From positions 51,122 through 115,121 of the forward strand of contig JACKNJ010000011.1 of the NCBI GenBank assembly GCA_024234895.1: a DNA stretch of 64,000 bases, given 5' to 3'. Position 1 is the first letter of the stretch, and each line of letters begins with the position of its first letter. The position numbers and the translations under genes are program-made. The DNA comes from Gammaproteobacteria bacterium. GTDB lineage: Bacteria > Pseudomonadota > Gammaproteobacteria > JACKNK01. The notes beneath the pieces were generated by a model. The model made no database searches. It saw nothing but the letters and a program-made list of their open reading frames with translations, and was not told the origin of the DNA. Positions 37,565 through 45,838 of this stretch are shown piece by piece.

Positions 37565-37580
37565 ATAGAGCCGTGTCTAT
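37565..37580. promoter_or_regulatory. Dyad ATAGA-N6-TCTAT upstream of the SSU-like/csoS1D operon
   Basis: Perfect 5-bp arms with a 6-base centre, 92 bp before the start codon at 37673. The same arms and spacing occur at 57015-57030, 114 bp before cbbL. A LysR-type regulator such as the CbbR at 46341 is the obvious candidate to bind both. Confidence 0.55.
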
Positions 37581-37591
37581 CGCGCCCCCGG

Positions 37592-37608
37592 TGAATAGCA
37601 ATTATTCA
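37592..37608. promoter_or_regulatory. Dyad TGAATA-N5-TATTCA
   Basis: Perfect 6-bp arms, 64 bp before the small-subunit-like gene. It also satisfies the loose CbbR consensus TNA-N7-TNA (TGA at 37592, TTA at 37602). It could be a second regulator site or overlap the promoter. Confidence 0.45.
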
Positions 37609-37659
37609 GTGCGCCGCCCCGCGACTAACCTGCTTGCGTCGTCAATTAACGCCGCGTTC

Positions 37660-37664
37660 AGGAG
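37660..37664 (+). promoter_or_regulatory. Ribosome binding site setting the start of the SSU-like gene
   Basis: AGGAG, 8 bases before ATG 37673. It supports this start over the in-frame ATG at 37634, which has no such site. Confidence 0.8.
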
Positions 37665-37672
37665 TCGATCCG

Positions 37673-38041
37673 ATGCAAGCCTCACTGCGCCAACCGGAAA
37701 CCCCTTTCCAGCACAAGCCGACCCATGCCGATCCAACCCATGCCGATCCAACCCGGGCCCGCGTCTTCGCTCAGATCGAACACTGTCTGACCGATGGGGT
37801 CGTACGGCAGGGTTGCGTGATCCGCATCGAGCACACCTCCACCATGGCGCCGCGCTACAGCCCGTGGCAGACGTGGGGTACGCCGGTCTGCTTCAATGGC
37901 GACAGCCAGCAGATCCACGACCAACTGGCCGCCTGCGAAGCCGCGCACGGCGATCACCATATCCGGCTTTCCATCGAAGACTACAGCTGCCACAGCCGCT
38001 TCTCCTTCGTGGTGCACAAACCGCTCGCTGCCGCCGCCTGA
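37673..38041 (+). CDS. RuBisCO small-subunit-like protein (stand-alone SSU-like domain)
   Basis: A 122-residue protein. From residue about 27 it aligns by eye along CbbS of this window (55072-55416): ARVFAQIEHCLTDG against DEVYDQIAYLIANG, IRIEHT against AIEHT, YSPWQTWGTPVCF against HYWTMWKLPMF, AACEAAHGDHHIRLSIEDY against DACHRAYPNDHVRLIGYDN. It ends SFVVHKPLA, like many CbbS C-termini. The first about 25 residues differ from CbbS and contain a tandem THADP repeat from a 15-bp DNA repeat. A few residues are inserted after the first helix. It is followed 72 bp later by csoS1D. No large-subunit gene is adjacent. It may decorate or tether RuBisCO, as SSU-like domains do in beta-carboxysomal CcmM, or be a divergent alternative subunit; both are inference. 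Confidence 0.75.
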   Translation: MQASLRQPETPFQHKPTHADPTHADPTRARVFAQIEHCLTDGVVRQGCVIRIEHTSTMAPRYSPWQTWGTPVCFNGDSQQIHDQLAACEAAHGDHHIRLSIEDYSCHSRFSFVVHKPLAAAA

Positions 38042-38113
38042 TCCGTTCCGGCGCGGCATTCGCGCCTGCGGGGTCCGCCACGTCGAGCGTCCGGCCGGGC
38101 GTGGCGTGACCCC

Positions 38114-38728
38114 ATGATCAATCTCCGCACCTACGTCTACATCGACGCCCTGCAACCGCAGCTCGCGTCCTACATCGCGACCGCCTCACAAGGCTTCCTG
38201 CCCGTCCCCGGTGACGCGCTGCTCTGGGTCGAGGTCGCGCCCGGCATGGCCGTGCACCGCCTCACCGACATGGCGCTGAAGGCCACCCGCGTGCATCTCG
38301 CCCAGCAGGTCGTCGAGCGCGCCTACGGGTCCATGGTGATTCACCAGCGCGACCAGAGCGACGTCGTCGAGGCCGGTCGCGTGATCCTCAACCATCTCCG
38401 CGCCGGCCCGCAGGACCGCCAGCCGCCGCGCATCGCCTGGCACGAAACCATCCGCGGCATGACGCCCGACCACTGCGTGTTGATCAACCGTCAGGACCGC
38501 CGCGGCTCGATGATCCTGCCCGGGCAGAGCATGTTCATCCTCGAGACCGAGCCGGCCGGTTACATCACCTACGCGGCCAATCAGGCCGAGAAGGCCGCCA
38601 ACATCACCATCATCGAGGTGCGCGCGGTCGGTGCGTTCGGACGCCTCATCATCTCCGGTCGCGAGGGCGACGTGGATGAAGCTGCGGCCGCCGCGCTCGA
38701 AGCCGTGCAGAACCCGTCATGGACTTGA
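38114..38728 (+). CDS. csoS1D: Carboxysome shell protein CsoS1D (tandem-BMC trimer)
   Basis: A 204-residue protein with two BMC domains. The first covers residues about 5-95; its VVERAYGS segment has a Glu68-Arg69 pair that I take as the counterpart of the pore-gating pair known in Prochlorococcus CsoS1D. The second covers about 110-200 (FILETEPAGYITYAANQAEKAA then GAFGRLIISG). Trimers of this protein form pseudohexamers with a large gated pore for metabolites. It is encoded about 18 kb from cbbL rather than in the main cso operon. It lacks the N-terminal extension I recall in the cyanobacterial form. Confidence 0.85.
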   Translation: MINLRTYVYIDALQPQLASYIATASQGFLPVPGDALLWVEVAPGMAVHRLTDMALKATRVHLAQQVVERAYGSMVIHQRDQSDVVEAGRVILNHLRAGPQDRQPPRIAWHETIRGMTPDHCVLINRQDRRGSMILPGQSMFILETEPAGYITYAANQAEKAANITIIEVRAVGAFGRLIISGREGDVDEAAAAALEAVQNPSWT

Positions 38729-38732
38729 GGCC

Positions 38733-39296
38733 ATGCACCGCCAGGAACTCCTCACCCTGCTCGACCGCCATCGCACCCGCTTCATGGATGAGGCCGCATT
38801 CGTGCGCAAGGCGCGGGAATACATCCTCCAGCACGAGAATTGCTTCGACCGGGCACTGTGGCCGGGGCATGTGACCGGTTCCGCGTGGGTGATCAATCCC
38901 GCGCGCGACCGGGTGCTCCTGCTGCTGCATGGCAAGCACAATCAATGGTTCCAGCCCGGCGGCCACGCCGACGGCGATCACGATGTGCTGCGCGTCGCGC
39001 TGCGTGAAACCTCGGAAGAAACCGGGCTCGACGCGGCGCGCATCAAGCTCGTCGACGGTGCCGTGTTCGACCTCGATATCCACACCATCCCCGCCGGCCA
39101 TTGCGGCCCGGAACATCAGCACATCGACATCCGCTTCCTGGTCGAGATCGACGACACCCTGCCGATTCCCGGCAGTCACGAATCGCACGATGTCATGTGG
39201 GTGCCGCTGAACCAGGTGTCGGCGTTCAACAACAACCGCTCGACCTACCGCATGGTCGAAAAGACCCGCCACCTGCGCCATTGGCGAGCCGCCTGA
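38733..39296 (+). CDS. Nudix hydrolase in the csoS1D operon
   Basis: A 187-residue protein starting 4 bp after the csoS1D stop (ATG 38733). The Nudix box reads GHADGDHDVLRVALRETSEETGL. The REXXEE metal-binding core is intact, but the Glu expected at position 7 of the box is His. An N-terminal helical region of about 45 residues precedes the domain. Such enzymes cleave nucleoside diphosphate-linked compounds. Co-transcription with a shell protein and a RuBisCO-like subunit hints at a link to carbon fixation, but the substrate is unknown. Confidence 0.85.
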   Translation: MHRQELLTLLDRHRTRFMDEAAFVRKAREYILQHENCFDRALWPGHVTGSAWVINPARDRVLLLLHGKHNQWFQPGGHADGDHDVLRVALRETSEETGLDAARIKLVDGAVFDLDIHTIPAGHCGPEHQHIDIRFLVEIDDTLPIPGSHESHDVMWVPLNQVSAFNNNRSTYRMVEKTRHLRHWRAA

Positions 39297-39363
39297 GGGT
39301 TTGGAGGGTGCTTGCAAAGCCCTTCGATCAGGGCCGGGGATCGGGCCCGTGGCTCGGCGATCT

Positions 39364-39436
39364 GTAGGAGCGGCTTCAGCCGCGATGGGCTTCAACGATC
39401 ATTCCGGGTGCCGATCGCGGCTGAAGCCGCTCCTAC
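39364..39436. repeat. REP-like palindrome, family A copy 2
   Basis: Left arm from 39364 (GTAGGAGCGGCTTCAGCCGC...), right arm 39414-39436. It sits between the convergent Nudix and ATP-grasp-like genes. Confidence 0.93.
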
Positions 39437-39476
39437 GGGTAGCACGAAACCCGAATGGCCTTAGGTAAACACCATC

Positions 39477-40583
39477 TCAGACGACCTCGACCGCGCTATG
39501 CCCGCTGTTGACGGCGCGGAAGTTGGTCACCGCGCCCTGGAACTGGCGGGCGATGAACAGGGGCTCGCCTCCCTCCACCCACAGCACGCGCAAATCGTAC
39601 TTGTTGCCGTTCGGCAGCTTCGGCGCGGCCAGATAGCGTTGCAGCACGTAGGTGTTCTCGTCATCGAGAATGGCTTGCAGCTGCGGGTTGGACGGCTTGA
39701 TCAACACCCCGCGACCGCCCTTCGAGAACAAGGGCTTGGATGCGATCTTCTGTCCGAAGCGCTTCCGCACCTCGGCGACATCGGCGAATTCCGTCGAGAA
39801 CCTGGCGTCGCCCAGATAGGGCGCCAGTTCCGGCACGTCACGCAGAAACACCAGCGAGGATTTCTCGGAGATCAGCCACTCGAAGTAGTCGGTCAGGAAC
39901 CGCTCCGAGGCCTTGCATTGCGCCTCCAGCAGGCCGGCGAACTGGTCGACATCGGCGCGGAAGTCATCGAAAGGCAGCCGGTTGGCGACGAAATCCACCC
40001 GCGCCGGTTGCGCGAAGCGTTGATAGGCATAACAGTCGCCAGTCGCGACCAGTTCCCCCGCCACCGCAATCTCCCGACCATCCTCGTTCCAGACCAGATC
40101 GGCGGCCTCGGCGATGTGGACCGTCTTGCCGCGCGCCTCGAGCGCCGCCTTGAACCAGAAGAATTCGGGCAGGAACAGTTGTTCCACAAGCGTGACATCG
40201 AGCACCGCGATCACGTCGTATGGATCGAACAGCCGCAACAGCACATCGGTGTAGCGCCGCCCGTGCTTGCTGGCAAAGAGCTCGCCGGCGACGAAACTGA
40301 GCCCGGCCGGGAACAGGGACCATTCGATCAACTGCACATCGTCATCCACGACATGGAAGTCGAAGCTGGCCATTCGCGCGCGCGGTGCGCGTTCCTCGAC
40401 ACAGCCCGCCAGGATGCGGGTCGAAACCGGGTCATGCGCCAAGGCCGCCTGCGAGAAGCGATACAGATCGACCGACTTGAACAGCGCCAACACTTCGTCG
40501 ACGACGTGGCGGATCACCCCCGCCTGCTCCCGGCTGATCCGGACGGCATCCTGGGCGACCGGCAAGGTGGAAAGATCGGGCAT
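39477..40583 (-). CDS. ATP-grasp-like protein of unknown function
   Basis: A 368-residue protein from ATG 40583, preferred over 40589 because AGGA lies 6 bases before it. The C-terminal third looks like an ATP-grasp fold: KIASKPLFSKGGRGVLIKPS (ATP-binding lysines and glycine loop), ENTYVLQRYL, then LRVLWVEGGEPLFIARQFQ and a terminal VNSGHSAVEVV. The N-terminal part has a conserved-looking SFDFHVVDDDVQLIEWSLFPAGLSF. ATP-grasp enzymes ligate carboxylates to amines or thiols, but I cannot name a substrate. It is divergent from the HAD gene. Confidence 0.6.
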   Translation of the reverse strand: MPDLSTLPVAQDAVRISREQAGVIRHVVDEVLALFKSVDLYRFSQAALAHDPVSTRILAGCVEERAPRARMASFDFHVVDDDVQLIEWSLFPAGLSFVAGELFASKHGRRYTDVLLRLFDPYDVIAVLDVTLVEQLFLPEFFWFKAALEARGKTVHIAEAADLVWNEDGREIAVAGELVATGDCYAYQRFAQPARVDFVANRLPFDDFRADVDQFAGLLEAQCKASERFLTDYFEWLISEKSSLVFLRDVPELAPYLGDARFSTEFADVAEVRKRFGQKIASKPLFSKGGRGVLIKPSNPQLQAILDDENTYVLQRYLAAPKLPNGNKYDLRVLWVEGGEPLFIARQFQGAVTNFRAVNSGHSAVEVV

Positions 40584-40771
40584 CGGCATTCCTGGTCAGG
40601 CCAAAGGCGATTGCCGATTCTAGCAACTCAGCCATCGCCCACCGGCGCAATCGGCAGATTCAAGGCGATCAATGGACACCTTCCCGCTCATGCATTGAAC
40701 GCCGGGCGCGGGATTTCGTATGGTCTGACGCCATCGCGCGATGCAACCACCGCCGAACTCACGAATCTCCG

Positions 40772-41593
40772 ATGCGAATCCTAGCCACCGACCTCGACCG
40801 CACCCTGCTCCCCAACGGGCGCTGGCCCGCCGACGACCACGCCATCGAGCTGTTCAACCGGCTCACCGTCGAGAACGACATCACCGTCGTCTACGTCACC
40901 GGTCGCAATCCGGGCCTTACCGACGAGGCCATCGCCGAATTCGGTGTGCGCTCACCCGACATCCTGATCGGTGACGTCGGCACCTCGATCCGGCATTACA
41001 CCGGAGATGGCTGGAAAGCCTTTGACGGCTGGGAGGAACACGTCAGACGCCGCAGCCCCCGCTGGGACGCGAACATCGTCCGCAAGGCCGCTGGCGACAT
41101 CGAAGGCCTGGTCGAACAACCAAGGGAACGCTGCGGCCCGTTCAAGCAAAGCTACTTCCTCGACCACGACGCGCGCGGGGGCATCCTCGCCAGCGTCGAC
41201 GCGCGGATCAAAGGCCGGTACGACGAAGTCATCATCTACAGCCACGACCCGCAGTCCGGCGACGGGCTGCTCGATTTTCTCCCGCACAGCGCCACCAAAC
41301 AGACCGCGCTGGAATATGTCGCGGATCGGCTCGGCGTGCCGCGCGCCGAAGTCGTCTTCTGCGGCGACAGCGGCAACGACGTCTTCCCGCTCACCGCCGG
41401 TTTCTCCGGGGTCATGGTGCGCAATGCCGATGCGCAACTCGTCGCCGAGGTCCGGGCGGCGCTCGCCGCCAATCCGGCACTGCGGGTCTACCACGCCACA
41501 GGCGGCTTCATGGGGCTGAACGGCTACTACACCGGCGGCGTCCTCGAAGGCGCCAACCACTACGGTCTGTTGCCCAGCCCGAACAAGGGGTAG
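40772..41593 (+). CDS. HAD-IIB hydrolase, sucrose-6-phosphate phosphatase-like
   Basis: A 273-residue protein. Motif I is LATDLDRTLLPNG, motif II is VYVTGRNPG, and the phosphatase motifs continue with ATKQTALEYVA and FCGDSGNDVFPL. The C-terminal segment LNGYYTGGVLEGANHYG strongly resembles sucrose-phosphate phosphatases. Sucrose is a compatible solute in many halotolerant autotrophs, but no sucrose-phosphate synthase is in the window. Confidence 0.8.
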   Translation: MRILATDLDRTLLPNGRWPADDHAIELFNRLTVENDITVVYVTGRNPGLTDEAIAEFGVRSPDILIGDVGTSIRHYTGDGWKAFDGWEEHVRRRSPRWDANIVRKAAGDIEGLVEQPRERCGPFKQSYFLDHDARGGILASVDARIKGRYDEVIIYSHDPQSGDGLLDFLPHSATKQTALEYVADRLGVPRAEVVFCGDSGNDVFPLTAGFSGVMVRNADAQLVAEVRAALAANPALRVYHATGGFMGLNGYYTGGVLEGANHYGLLPSPNKG

Positions 41594-41631
41594 GTCCGGT
41601 CAGCGTCCCGGGACCTGGCGCCGGCTGGCGT

Positions 41632-42450
41632 CTAATCCGAACTACGTGCCGCCAACCGCTCCTGGCGGGCCAGCAGGATGCCGGCGACCAGCACCGCGAA
41701 GCCGACCACGCCAACGATCAGCGTGGCCAGCGCATTGATCTGCGGACTCACGCCCAGGCGCACGCTGGCATAGACGACCATCGGCAGCGTGGTGGCGCCG
41801 GGGCCCGAAGCGAAGCTGGCGATGACCAGATCGTCCAGCGACAGAGTGAAGGCGAGCAACCAGCCGGCGACCAGCGCGGGCGCGATGATCGGCAGCGTGA
41901 CCGCGAAGAACACCCCGACCGGCTTGGCGCCGAGGTCCATCGCGGCCTCTTCCAGCGACGGGTCGAGCTGCGCCACGCGCGACTGCACCACCACCGCCAC
42001 GTAGGCCATGCTGAAGGTGATGTGCGCGATGGTGATGGTCAGCATGCCGCGTCCGGCGGGCCAGCCGATGGCCTGTTCCATGGCCACGAACAGCAGCAGC
42101 AGCGACAGGCCGATGATCACGTCCGGCATGACCAGCGGGCCGGTGATCAGCGTCGTGAACAGCCCCCGGCCCCGAAAGCGCCGGAAACGCGCCAGCGCGA
42201 AACCGGCCAGCGTGCCGAGCACCACCGCCACTGAGGCATTGAGCGCGGCGATCCGCACCGACAGCCAGGCTGCCGACAGGATCTGCTCGTTGTGCAGCAA
42301 TTCGCCGTACCACTTGGTCGAGAACCCGCCCCACACCGTGACCAGGCGCGATTCGTTGAAGGAGTAGATCACCAGCGACAGGATCGGCCCGTACAGGAAC
42401 ACATAGCCGATGATCATCGCGGCGATGACCCAGTAGGAGCGCCGGCCCAT
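41632..42450 (-). CDS. potI: Polyamine ABC transporter permease PotI/PotC-type
   Basis: A 272-residue six-helix permease from ATG 42450, whose A is shared with the stop of the preceding gene. The EAA loop (SLEEAAMDLGAKPVGVFFAVTLPII) contacts the ATPase. It is the last gene of the potF-potA-potH-potI unit. The frame remains open upstream, but that stretch is a shadow of potH. Confidence 0.9.
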   Translation of the reverse strand: MGRRSYWVIAAMIIGYVFLYGPILSLVIYSFNESRLVTVWGGFSTKWYGELLHNEQILSAAWLSVRIAALNASVAVVLGTLAGFALARFRRFRGRGLFTTLITGPLVMPDVIIGLSLLLLFVAMEQAIGWPAGRGMLTITIAHITFSMAYVAVVVQSRVAQLDPSLEEAAMDLGAKPVGVFFAVTLPIIAPALVAGWLLAFTLSLDDLVIASFASGPGATTLPMVVYASVRLGVSPQINALATLIVGVVGFAVLVAGILLARQERLAARSSD

Positions 42451-43376
42451 CAACTCCGCTCCCCGTCTGAATCCGCGTCGTCCCACTGACTGCGTTGCAG
42501 CCAGACCACCGGCCCGACCAGCAGCACCAGCAGCAGCACGGCCATCGCCGAGGCCACCGGCCAGTCGGCGTTGTTGAAGAATTCGGTCCACAGCACCTTG
42601 CCGATCATCAGTGCATTGGGGCCGCCGAGCAGATCGGGGATCACGAACTCGCCGGTCGCGGGCACGAACACCAGCAGACAACCGGCGATGATGCCCGGCT
42701 TCGCCAGCGGCAGGGTCACGCGCAGGAAGCTGGTGAACGGTCGCGCGCCGAGGTCCGCGGCCGCTTCGAGCAGGGTCAGGTCCAGCCGCACCAGGGTCGC
42801 GTAGAGGGGCAGGATCATGAACGGCAGGTACGAATAGACGATGCCGATGTAGACCGCCACCGGCGTGTGCAGGATCGCGAGCGGCTGGTCGATCAGCCCG
42901 ATCCCCATCAGCCATTCGTTGAGCAGGCCGTTCGGTTTGAGGATGCCGATCCAGGCGTACACGCGGATCAGGAACGATGTCCAGAACGGCAGGATGATCA
43001 GCATCAGCAGCGGCAACCGCCAACGGGGCGCGGCGCGGGCGATGCCATAGGCCATCGGGAAGCCGAGCAGCAGGCACAGCACGGTGGCGATCGCGGCGAC
43101 CTGCAACGAGTTGAGCAGTGCGCCGTAATACAGGCTGTCGTCGAACATCAGCAGGAAGTTGTCGATGTTCAGGTGCAGCGCGGTCATGCCGTCGGCATCG
43201 GTCTGCAGCAGCGGCGCGAACGGCGGGTTGCCGAGCATCGCCTCGGAGAAGCTGACCTTCAGCACGATCGCGAACGGCACCAGGAAGAACAGTGCCAGCC
43301 AGAAATACGGCAGACCGATCACCAGCCGGCGACCGTTGCGACCATGCAGGCCGCTGCCCTCCCCGGCCGCCTTCAC
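42450..43376 (-). CDS. potH: Polyamine ABC transporter permease PotH/PotB-type
   Basis: A 308-residue permease. The start is placed at GTG 43376, which overlaps the potA stop in a GTGA; a GTG at 43409 is an alternative adding 11 residues. Six helices and an EAA loop (LLEAAADLGARPFTSFLRVTLPLAKP) are visible. It forms the membrane pore with the next gene product. Confidence 0.88.
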   Translation of the reverse strand: MKAAGEGSGLHGRNGRRLVIGLPYFWLALFFLVPFAIVLKVSFSEAMLGNPPFAPLLQTDADGMTALHLNIDNFLLMFDDSLYYGALLNSLQVAAIATVLCLLLGFPMAYGIARAAPRWRLPLLMLIILPFWTSFLIRVYAWIGILKPNGLLNEWLMGIGLIDQPLAILHTPVAVYIGIVYSYLPFMILPLYATLVRLDLTLLEAAADLGARPFTSFLRVTLPLAKPGIIAGCLLVFVPATGEFVIPDLLGGPNALMIGKVLWTEFFNNADWPVASAMAVLLLVLLVGPVVWLQRSQWDDADSDGERS

Positions 43377-44494
43377 GACAACAGCACCACGCCGCCCCGG
43401 TGCGTCCACCAGAGATCGATCTCATCGCCCCAGGTCAGCGGCTGTTCGGCACGCGGCACCAGGTTGGTCTGCGTCACCTGGATGCGTGGACCGTCCGGGA
43501 CGCGCACGTGGTAGATGGAGATGTCGCCGAGATAGGCGATGTCCTCGATGCGCCCGCGCACACGGCCGCCCGCCCCGTCCGGCGGCGTGCCGATACGTAC
43601 CTTCTCCGGGCGCAGGGCCACGGTCACCTGGGTGCCGGCGACGAGGGGCGTTTCCTGGGCCATGACCAACTCGCCGTCCCAGTCGGCGGGCTTGAGCGTC
43701 ACCATGCCATCCGCGTGCTCGATCACCCGCGCCTCGATCAGGTTCGCCGCGCCGATGAACTCGGCGCAGTAGCGGTTCGCGGGGTACTCATAGACCGAGG
43801 TCGGCGTGCCGATCTGCTGGATGCGACCGGCCTCCATCACCGCCATGCGCGAGGACATGGTCATCGCCTCCTCCTGATCGTGCGTGACCATCACGAAGGT
43901 GGTGCCGATCTGTTCCTGGAGGTTCACCAGTTCGAACTGGGTGTGCTCGCGAAGTTTTCGGTCAAGCGCGCCGAGCGGTTCATCGAGCAGCAGCAGCTTC
44001 GGATGCTTGGCGAGGCTGCGGGCCAGCGCAACGCGCTGCCGCTGCCCGCCGGACAGCTGGTCCGGCTTGCGCCGAGCCAGTTGCTCGATCTTCAAAAGGG
44101 TCAGCATCTCGCCGACCCGGTCGCGGATCGCGGCGCGCGCCATGCGGTCCTGTTTGAGCCCGAACGCGATGTTCTGCTCCACGCTCATGTGCGGAAACAA
44201 GGCGTAGGACTGGAACATCATGTTGACCGGGCGCGCGTAGGGCGGGATGTCGGTCACGTCCACGCCATCGATGAACAGGCGCCCGGCATCCGGGCGCTCG
44301 AAACCGGCCAGCAGGCGCAGCAAGGTCGACTTGCCGCAGCCGGACGGCCCGAGCAGCGAGAACAACTCGCCCGGATAGATGTCGAGGCTGACATCATCGA
44401 CGGCGTAGACATCGCCGAAATGGCGGGTCACGCCGTCGATGCGGACCAGGGGTATCGCGTCCGGGTCCTGCCAGGGTGGTGTTTTCGGCGCCAT
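43373..44494 (-). CDS. potA: Polyamine ABC transporter ATP-binding protein PotA/PotG-type
   Basis: A 373-residue ATPase with Walker A GPSGCGKST, signature LSGGQRQRVALARSLA, Walker B LLLLDEPLGALD, switch His in VTHDQEEA, and a C-terminal TOBE domain. It energizes uptake by the two permeases downstream. Confidence 0.93.
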   Translation of the reverse strand: MAPKTPPWQDPDAIPLVRIDGVTRHFGDVYAVDDVSLDIYPGELFSLLGPSGCGKSTLLRLLAGFERPDAGRLFIDGVDVTDIPPYARPVNMMFQSYALFPHMSVEQNIAFGLKQDRMARAAIRDRVGEMLTLLKIEQLARRKPDQLSGGQRQRVALARSLAKHPKLLLLDEPLGALDRKLREHTQFELVNLQEQIGTTFVMVTHDQEEAMTMSSRMAVMEAGRIQQIGTPTSVYEYPANRYCAEFIGAANLIEARVIEHADGMVTLKPADWDGELVMAQETPLVAGTQVTVALRPEKVRIGTPPDGAGGRVRGRIEDIAYLGDISIYHVRVPDGPRIQVTQTNLVPRAEQPLTWGDEIDLWWTHRGGVVLLS

Positions 44495-44511
44495 CGCCCC
44501 AACGACCCCGC

Positions 44512-45606
44512 TTACTCGCCGGTCTTGATGCGCGTCCAGGCGCGGCTGAGCGAACGCACGGTCTTGGCGTCGTCGGCCACGATCACGAACAGGCGCGCGC
44601 GCACCTCGTCCGGCGGATACACGCCCGGGTTGTTGCGCATCGCCTCATCGACCAGCGGCGTCGCGGCCCGGTTGGCGTTCGGATAGGCGACATAGTTGCT
44701 GGCCGCCGCGATCACCTCGGGGCGCAGCATGTAGTTGATGAAGGTGTGCGCGTTGTCCGGGTGCGGCGCGTCAGACGGGATCGCCATCACGTCCACCGAC
44801 AGCAGCGCGCCTTCCTTGGGAATCGCGAACTGGATCTCGACGCCGTTCTTGGCTTCTTCGGCACGGGCCGCCGCCTGCAGGATGTCGCCGGAGTAGCCCA
44901 TCACGACGCACACGTCGCCGTTGGCCAGGTCATTGATGTACTGCGAGGAATGGAAGTAGCGGATGTTCGGGCGGACCTTCGAGAAGGCTTCCGTCGCGAA
45001 ATCGAGGCTCTCCTTGTCCAGCACGCGCGGGTCGCGGCCATGGAACGCCAGGATCGCCGCGATGCCTTCAAGCTGCGAGTCCAGGATGCCGATACCGCAA
45101 TCGGCTAGCTTCGAGCTGACCGCCGGATCGAACAGGATCGACCAGGAATCGACCGGCGTGTCCGCGCCCAGACGCTCGGCCACCATCTTCACGTTGTAAC
45201 CGATACCGGACGGGCCCCACATGTACGGGACCAGATACTTGTTGCCCGGATCGACCGCCGCGACGCTGCCGAGCGTGTTCGGGTCCAGGTTGTCCCACAG
45301 GGTCAGCTTCGACCGATCCAGCTCTCGCAGCAGGCCGGCCTTGATCTGCCGCCCGCCGTTCGGCTGCGCGGTCGGAAACACGACGTCATAACCACTGCGT
45401 CCGGCCATCAGCTTGGCCTCCAGCACGTCGTTGCTGTCGTAGAGGTCGTAGACGACCTTGATGCCGGTTTCCCTGGTGAAATCCTCGATGGTGGTTTCGC
45501 CGATGTAGTCGTTCCAGTTGTAGACATGGACGACCGGCTCCTCGGCGGAGACGGACTGGGCAGCAAGCAACAGGGAGATCGCAGAAACGAGCAACGGCTT
45601 GATCAT
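44512..45606 (-). CDS. potF: Polyamine-binding periplasmic protein PotF/PotD-type
   Basis: A 364-residue solute-binding protein from ATG 45606 with a signal peptide ending near VSAEEP. VHVYNWNDYIG is the hallmark of spermidine/putrescine-binding proteins, with other conserved segments such as VPYMWGPSGIGYN and GYSGDILQA. Which polyamine is bound cannot be told. It is the first gene of the pot operon. The upstream in-frame extension to 45855 overlaps ybaK and is rejected. Confidence 0.92.
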   Translation of the reverse strand: MIKPLLVSAISLLLAAQSVSAEEPVVHVYNWNDYIGETTIEDFTRETGIKVVYDLYDSNDVLEAKLMAGRSGYDVVFPTAQPNGGRQIKAGLLRELDRSKLTLWDNLDPNTLGSVAAVDPGNKYLVPYMWGPSGIGYNVKMVAERLGADTPVDSWSILFDPAVSSKLADCGIGILDSQLEGIAAILAFHGRDPRVLDKESLDFATEAFSKVRPNIRYFHSSQYINDLANGDVCVVMGYSGDILQAAARAEEAKNGVEIQFAIPKEGALLSVDVMAIPSDAPHPDNAHTFINYMLRPEVIAAASNYVAYPNANRAATPLVDEAMRNNPGVYPPDEVRARLFVIVADDAKTVRSLSRAWTRIKTGE

Positions 45607-45838
45607 GGATGTTCGACTCCGAAGGCATGCCCGGGAACGGGCCTGAATGGGGTTTTCGCTGCAAACTTTGAGGCCGACCGCGCAGCCTGACAAGCGGCGA
45701 TCGTGTACCACTGGAAAAAACCGCTGAGCCGGTCTCCAAAACCCCTCGCGGGCCGGTTTTGGGAAGTCTGATCCGACCTCCGGCAGCCCATGTCGGGTTA
45801 CGCTCTGTCCGCTCAACCCCTGCAGGCGTCTGCCATCC

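Noticed and set aside
37634..37672. Earlier in-frame ATG at 37634 for the SSU-like gene
   Set aside because: No ribosome binding site; AGGAG lies 8 bases before ATG 37673.
42451..43425. N-terminal extension of the potI frame to a 597-residue protein
   Set aside because: The extension is a shadow of potH; potI begins at ATG 42450 with a one-base overlap.
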